The notes under the pieces were generated by a model. That model saw nothing but the letters and a program-made list of their open reading frames with translations, did no database searches and was not told where the DNA came from. From the IMG/VR virus record IMGVR_UViG_3300037485_001872, positions 62,001-126,000 of that record: 64,000 bases of DNA, one strand, 5' to 3'. The position numbers and the translations under genes were made by a program. Positions 62,036-64,000 of the stretch are shown here, piece by piece (the first letter of the stretch is position 1; every line of letters starts with the position of its first letter). This DNA comes from a virus.

Positions 62036-64000
62036 TATACTACATATATTAATGTTAATGCATGGTAGTGTCCACTTGTATTTGCTGATTGATAGTCGCA
62101 CTGGCCTAAACTACTTCCTACAGCTGTTATTCCTATACTACCTAATGCGCTACTTATATGTCCTGCACCACCTGTAGCTGAAACATAAGGTATTGGTAAT
62201 GTAAAATCAAAATCTGTGGTTCCTGTTCCTGTTGTAGATATTAATATAAAACCCGAAATAGTTACAACATTTCCAACACGATTCCATTGAAATACTCCTG
62301 GTGTGGTGGAAACTATATTATTAGTATTTGAAACGGTTGGTGTATATGTACCTGATGCTATATATTGATTTACGACCCCTGTAACAGCTCCAGCATTGTT
62401 ATGTAGTGCCGTTCCATATAATCTTCCATCATCTGTTAAAATTAAACGAGATGTGCCAGCATTTTTAAAGTTAAATATCGCTGCTAGAGTTGGGGTACTT
62501 CCTGCAAATGTGGTATCTACAGTTAACCCGTTTAATGATTGTGTTCCTACAGATGCTGTTAAGGTTTGTTTAAGGTATGTACCTGCTAAAGTTTGTGTGG
62601 CTGCTGCACCTGTAAGACCTGTGGTTACATACAACCCTGCAATTATATCAGAAGCTGTTGCTCTAGCTGTTAGTAATCCTGTTAAAGTTACTGCTGCTGT
62701 AGTTGCTGTAGTTGCTGTAAAGGTTGCTGTTTGTGCAAGTTTACCCTCACTAGTTAAATTTAAGTGAGAAACAGAGGAAGTTTGTAAATCTAATAAATAT
62801 TTTGTAGCAGAGAAAGCATCTGTAAATGTAGCATTAATTTTTAAAGCATTAAGAATTTGTGTTGCTGCCGCACTTACTAATGTTGGATTTAAAAGTATAC
62901 CATTTATTGTATCACTAGCTGTTGCTCTTGCTGTAGCTGTTCCTAATAAAGTTATTCCTGATTCATTATTACTTATAGCTGTAAAACCATAAGTGTTTAT
63001 TTCCTTTGTACTAAATAAATTTAAAGGAGTTGAACTATTACCAAGTTCATTTGAGGAGTCTGTAAGTTTTAAAAGTTGTGTAGATGTACTTGTTTCAAAA
63101 AGCACTGTAGTTGCTGCGGCTGTACCTTTCACTTGAAGTTTAGCTGTAGCTGTAGCATTTGTTCCTAAACTTAAGTTTCCTGTAGAAGAATAATATAATT
63201 TACTTCCATAAGCGGCTCCATTTATAGAAGACTGAAGAATCCAATCTGCTGTTGGTGCTGTTCCTTGAATTGGTAAAACATACGCTGTATAATCAATTGT
63301 TTGTGCTGCACTTCCTGTAGTTCCCCAACCAGATGCACTCCATCTTACTGGGTTAGAAACTTCCTGAGCTCCAACTGTTGCTACGGCTCCTGTTGTTAAA
63401 GAAAGACCTGCTAAATTTAAATTAGCCAATGAAGGTGCTGCACCAAGTCCACTTCTATTTGTAATAGTTAGTGTAGATGTTGGAGAGGTTGTACCTCCCA
63501 TTGCTATTAAACCTGTAGCTCCTTTTAAATAGAAAATTGGGTATGTTGTAGCAGAAGCTACAGACCCGCCAATACTAAAATCAAAAGCTCCTGTATATAA
63601 ATATCTGTTAGCTGTAAAATCTGCGCTACCAGTACCTGCTGTACTAAGTCCTAATTGTAAAACACCAGCACTATAGCTTACACCATTATTTGCTGAAGCT
63701 AATTGTTGGTCTAATTGGTAACGTGTTGCACCTATAGTAAAATATAAATGGCTTGTATGATACTCTAATGCACCATTTTCTGGAGTTGTTAAAGCTGTTC
63801 CTGTATTTAGTTTTAAAGGAGCTGTTGACGCTGCTGCGGTTCCTGCTGCTAAATGTAATCTTGCTGTTGGGCTTATTTCTCCTATACCAATATTTCCTGG
63901 AGATATACTTGTACCTGTTCCTGAAAGATTTGTTCCAAATATTAAATTACCTATTGAAAGTTGATAGTTTGTAGTTGCAACTGGAGCATCAATATCATAT
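62035..64000 (-). CDS. Long tail fibre, 5' end beyond the window
   Basis: The frame is open from the right edge to the stop at 62035, giving at least 655 residues; an ATG at 63501 is internal. The first visible part (NIGIGEISPTARLHLAAGTA, then APLKLNTGTALTTPENGALE, YHTSHLYFTIGATRYQL) is the standard text of Bacteroidota phage tail fibres. Repeats follow with TARATASDTINGILLNPTLV and LTARATASDIIAGLYVTTGL, about 90 residues apart. The C-terminal GTYTPTVSNTNNIVSTTPG plus VFQWNRVGNVVTISGF is a receptor-binding tip type. No chaperone or intramolecular protease domain is visible. Confidence 0.88.
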   Translation of the reverse strand, partial: YDIDAPVATTNYQLSIGNLIFGTNLSGTGTSISPGNIGIGEISPTARLHLAAGTAAASTAPLKLNTGTALTTPENGALEYHTSHLYFTIGATRYQLDQQLASANNGVSYSAGVLQLGLSTAGTGSADFTANRYLYTGAFDFSIGGSVASATTYPIFYLKGATGLIAMGGTTSPTSTLTITNRSGLGAAPSLANLNLAGLSLTTGAVATVGAQEVSNPVRWSASGWGTTGSAAQTIDYTAYVLPIQGTAPTADWILQSSINGAAYGSKLYYSSTGNLSLGTNATATAKLQVKGTAAATTVLFETSTSTQLLKLTDSSNELGNSSTPLNLFSTKEINTYGFTAISNNESGITLLGTATARATASDTINGILLNPTLVSAAATQILNALKINATFTDAFSATKYLLDLQTSSVSHLNLTSEGKLAQTATFTATTATTAAVTLTGLLTARATASDIIAGLYVTTGLTGAAATQTLAGTYLKQTLTASVGTQSLNGLTVDTTFAGSTPTLAAIFNFKNAGTSRLILTDDGRLYGTALHNNAGAVTGVVNQYIASGTYTPTVSNTNNIVSTTPGVFQWNRVGNVVTISGFILISTTGTGTTDFDFTLPIPYVSATGGAGHISSALGSIGITAVGSSLGQCDYQSANTSGHYHALTLIYVV

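Noticed and set aside
63480-63501. ATG at 63501 as start of the tail fibre gene.
   Set aside because: The frame is open through the window edge and the upstream translation is typical fibre sequence.
1-64000. Reassigned TAG or TGA codons as in some crAss-like phages.
   Set aside because: All genes are open without internal stops. TAG ends the genes at 6111, 8640 and 55140 and TGA ends others next to overlapping starts.
1-64000. CRISPR arrays, insertion sequences, integrase or attachment sites.
   Set aside because: None were seen. The only mobile genes are homing endonucleases, so a prophage or plasmid reading is not supported.

Overview
The window looks like part of a large tailed-phage genome infecting a Bacteroidota host, most likely a crAss-like (Crassvirales-type) phage. 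Host assignment rests on AT-rich DNA, many promoters of the Bacteroidota form TTG-N19/20-TAnnTTTG, and a secreted protein carrying a typical Bacteroidota 'LPVxL...TASE.N' module. The crAss-like call rests on the minus-strand order ring-type protein, IHF/HU-like protein, tail tubular-type protein, very long tail stabilisation ('muzzle') type protein, then a run of giant virion cargo-type proteins. No homology search could be run, so all family names come from motifs and gene order.

Left arm (1-13.3 kb, plus strand): short, tightly packed, often ATGA-overlapping genes for nucleotide supply, replication and host takeover. They include the end of a class II (B12-dependent) ribonucleotide reductase, a nucleoside deoxyribosyltransferase-like protein, a family A DNA polymerase with proofreading domain, a stand-alone DnaA domain IV, a GroEL-type chaperonin without GroES, a DUF3310 protein, a DnaB-like helicase ATPase, a secreted host-like protein, a LMW tyrosine phosphatase-like protein and a SpoT/MESH1-like HD alarmone hydrolase. 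Four promoters place the -7 box exactly 4 nt before an ATG, so their messages should be leaderless. Three of these carry an upstream tandem TGTMA-N6-TGTMA element at a fixed distance, and a fourth copy lies before the 1.7 kb promoter. Two intercistronic stretches without genes (10.7-10.9 and 12.2-12.3 kb) look like structured RNA. There is no gene-free stretch above 300 bases.

A bidirectional terminator at 13.31 kb separates the left arm from the right arm (13.3-64 kb, minus strand), which holds virion genes. Reading from the right edge these are: a long tail fibre cut by the window edge, small tail proteins, a YadA-like repeat fibre, a T5 A1-like metallophosphoesterase, the ring/IHF/tail tubular/muzzle block, then six large cargo-type proteins of 694, 1036, 831, 2354, 715 and 4974 aa plus small ones of 41 and 108 aa. 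Three GIY-YIG and one HNH homing endonuclease genes are interspersed. Capsid, portal, terminase, primase and RNA polymerase genes are not seen and may lie outside.

The most unusual content is enzymatic domains embedded in the giant virion-type proteins. The 4974-aa protein combines one clear and one possible ADP-ribosyltransferase fold, three HExxH zincin-like domains (two forming a tandem duplication) plus a degenerate fourth, a polyvalent-protein domain with an EELQSDW motif, and a radical SAM domain with an intact CxxxCxxC cluster. The 2354-aa protein ends in a ParB-like domain flanked by 28-bp direct repeats and a domain resembling nicotianamine synthase. If packaged and injected, as giant crAss proteins are thought to be, they would deliver SAM-dependent and ADP-ribosylating chemistry at the start of infection. 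That function is inferred.
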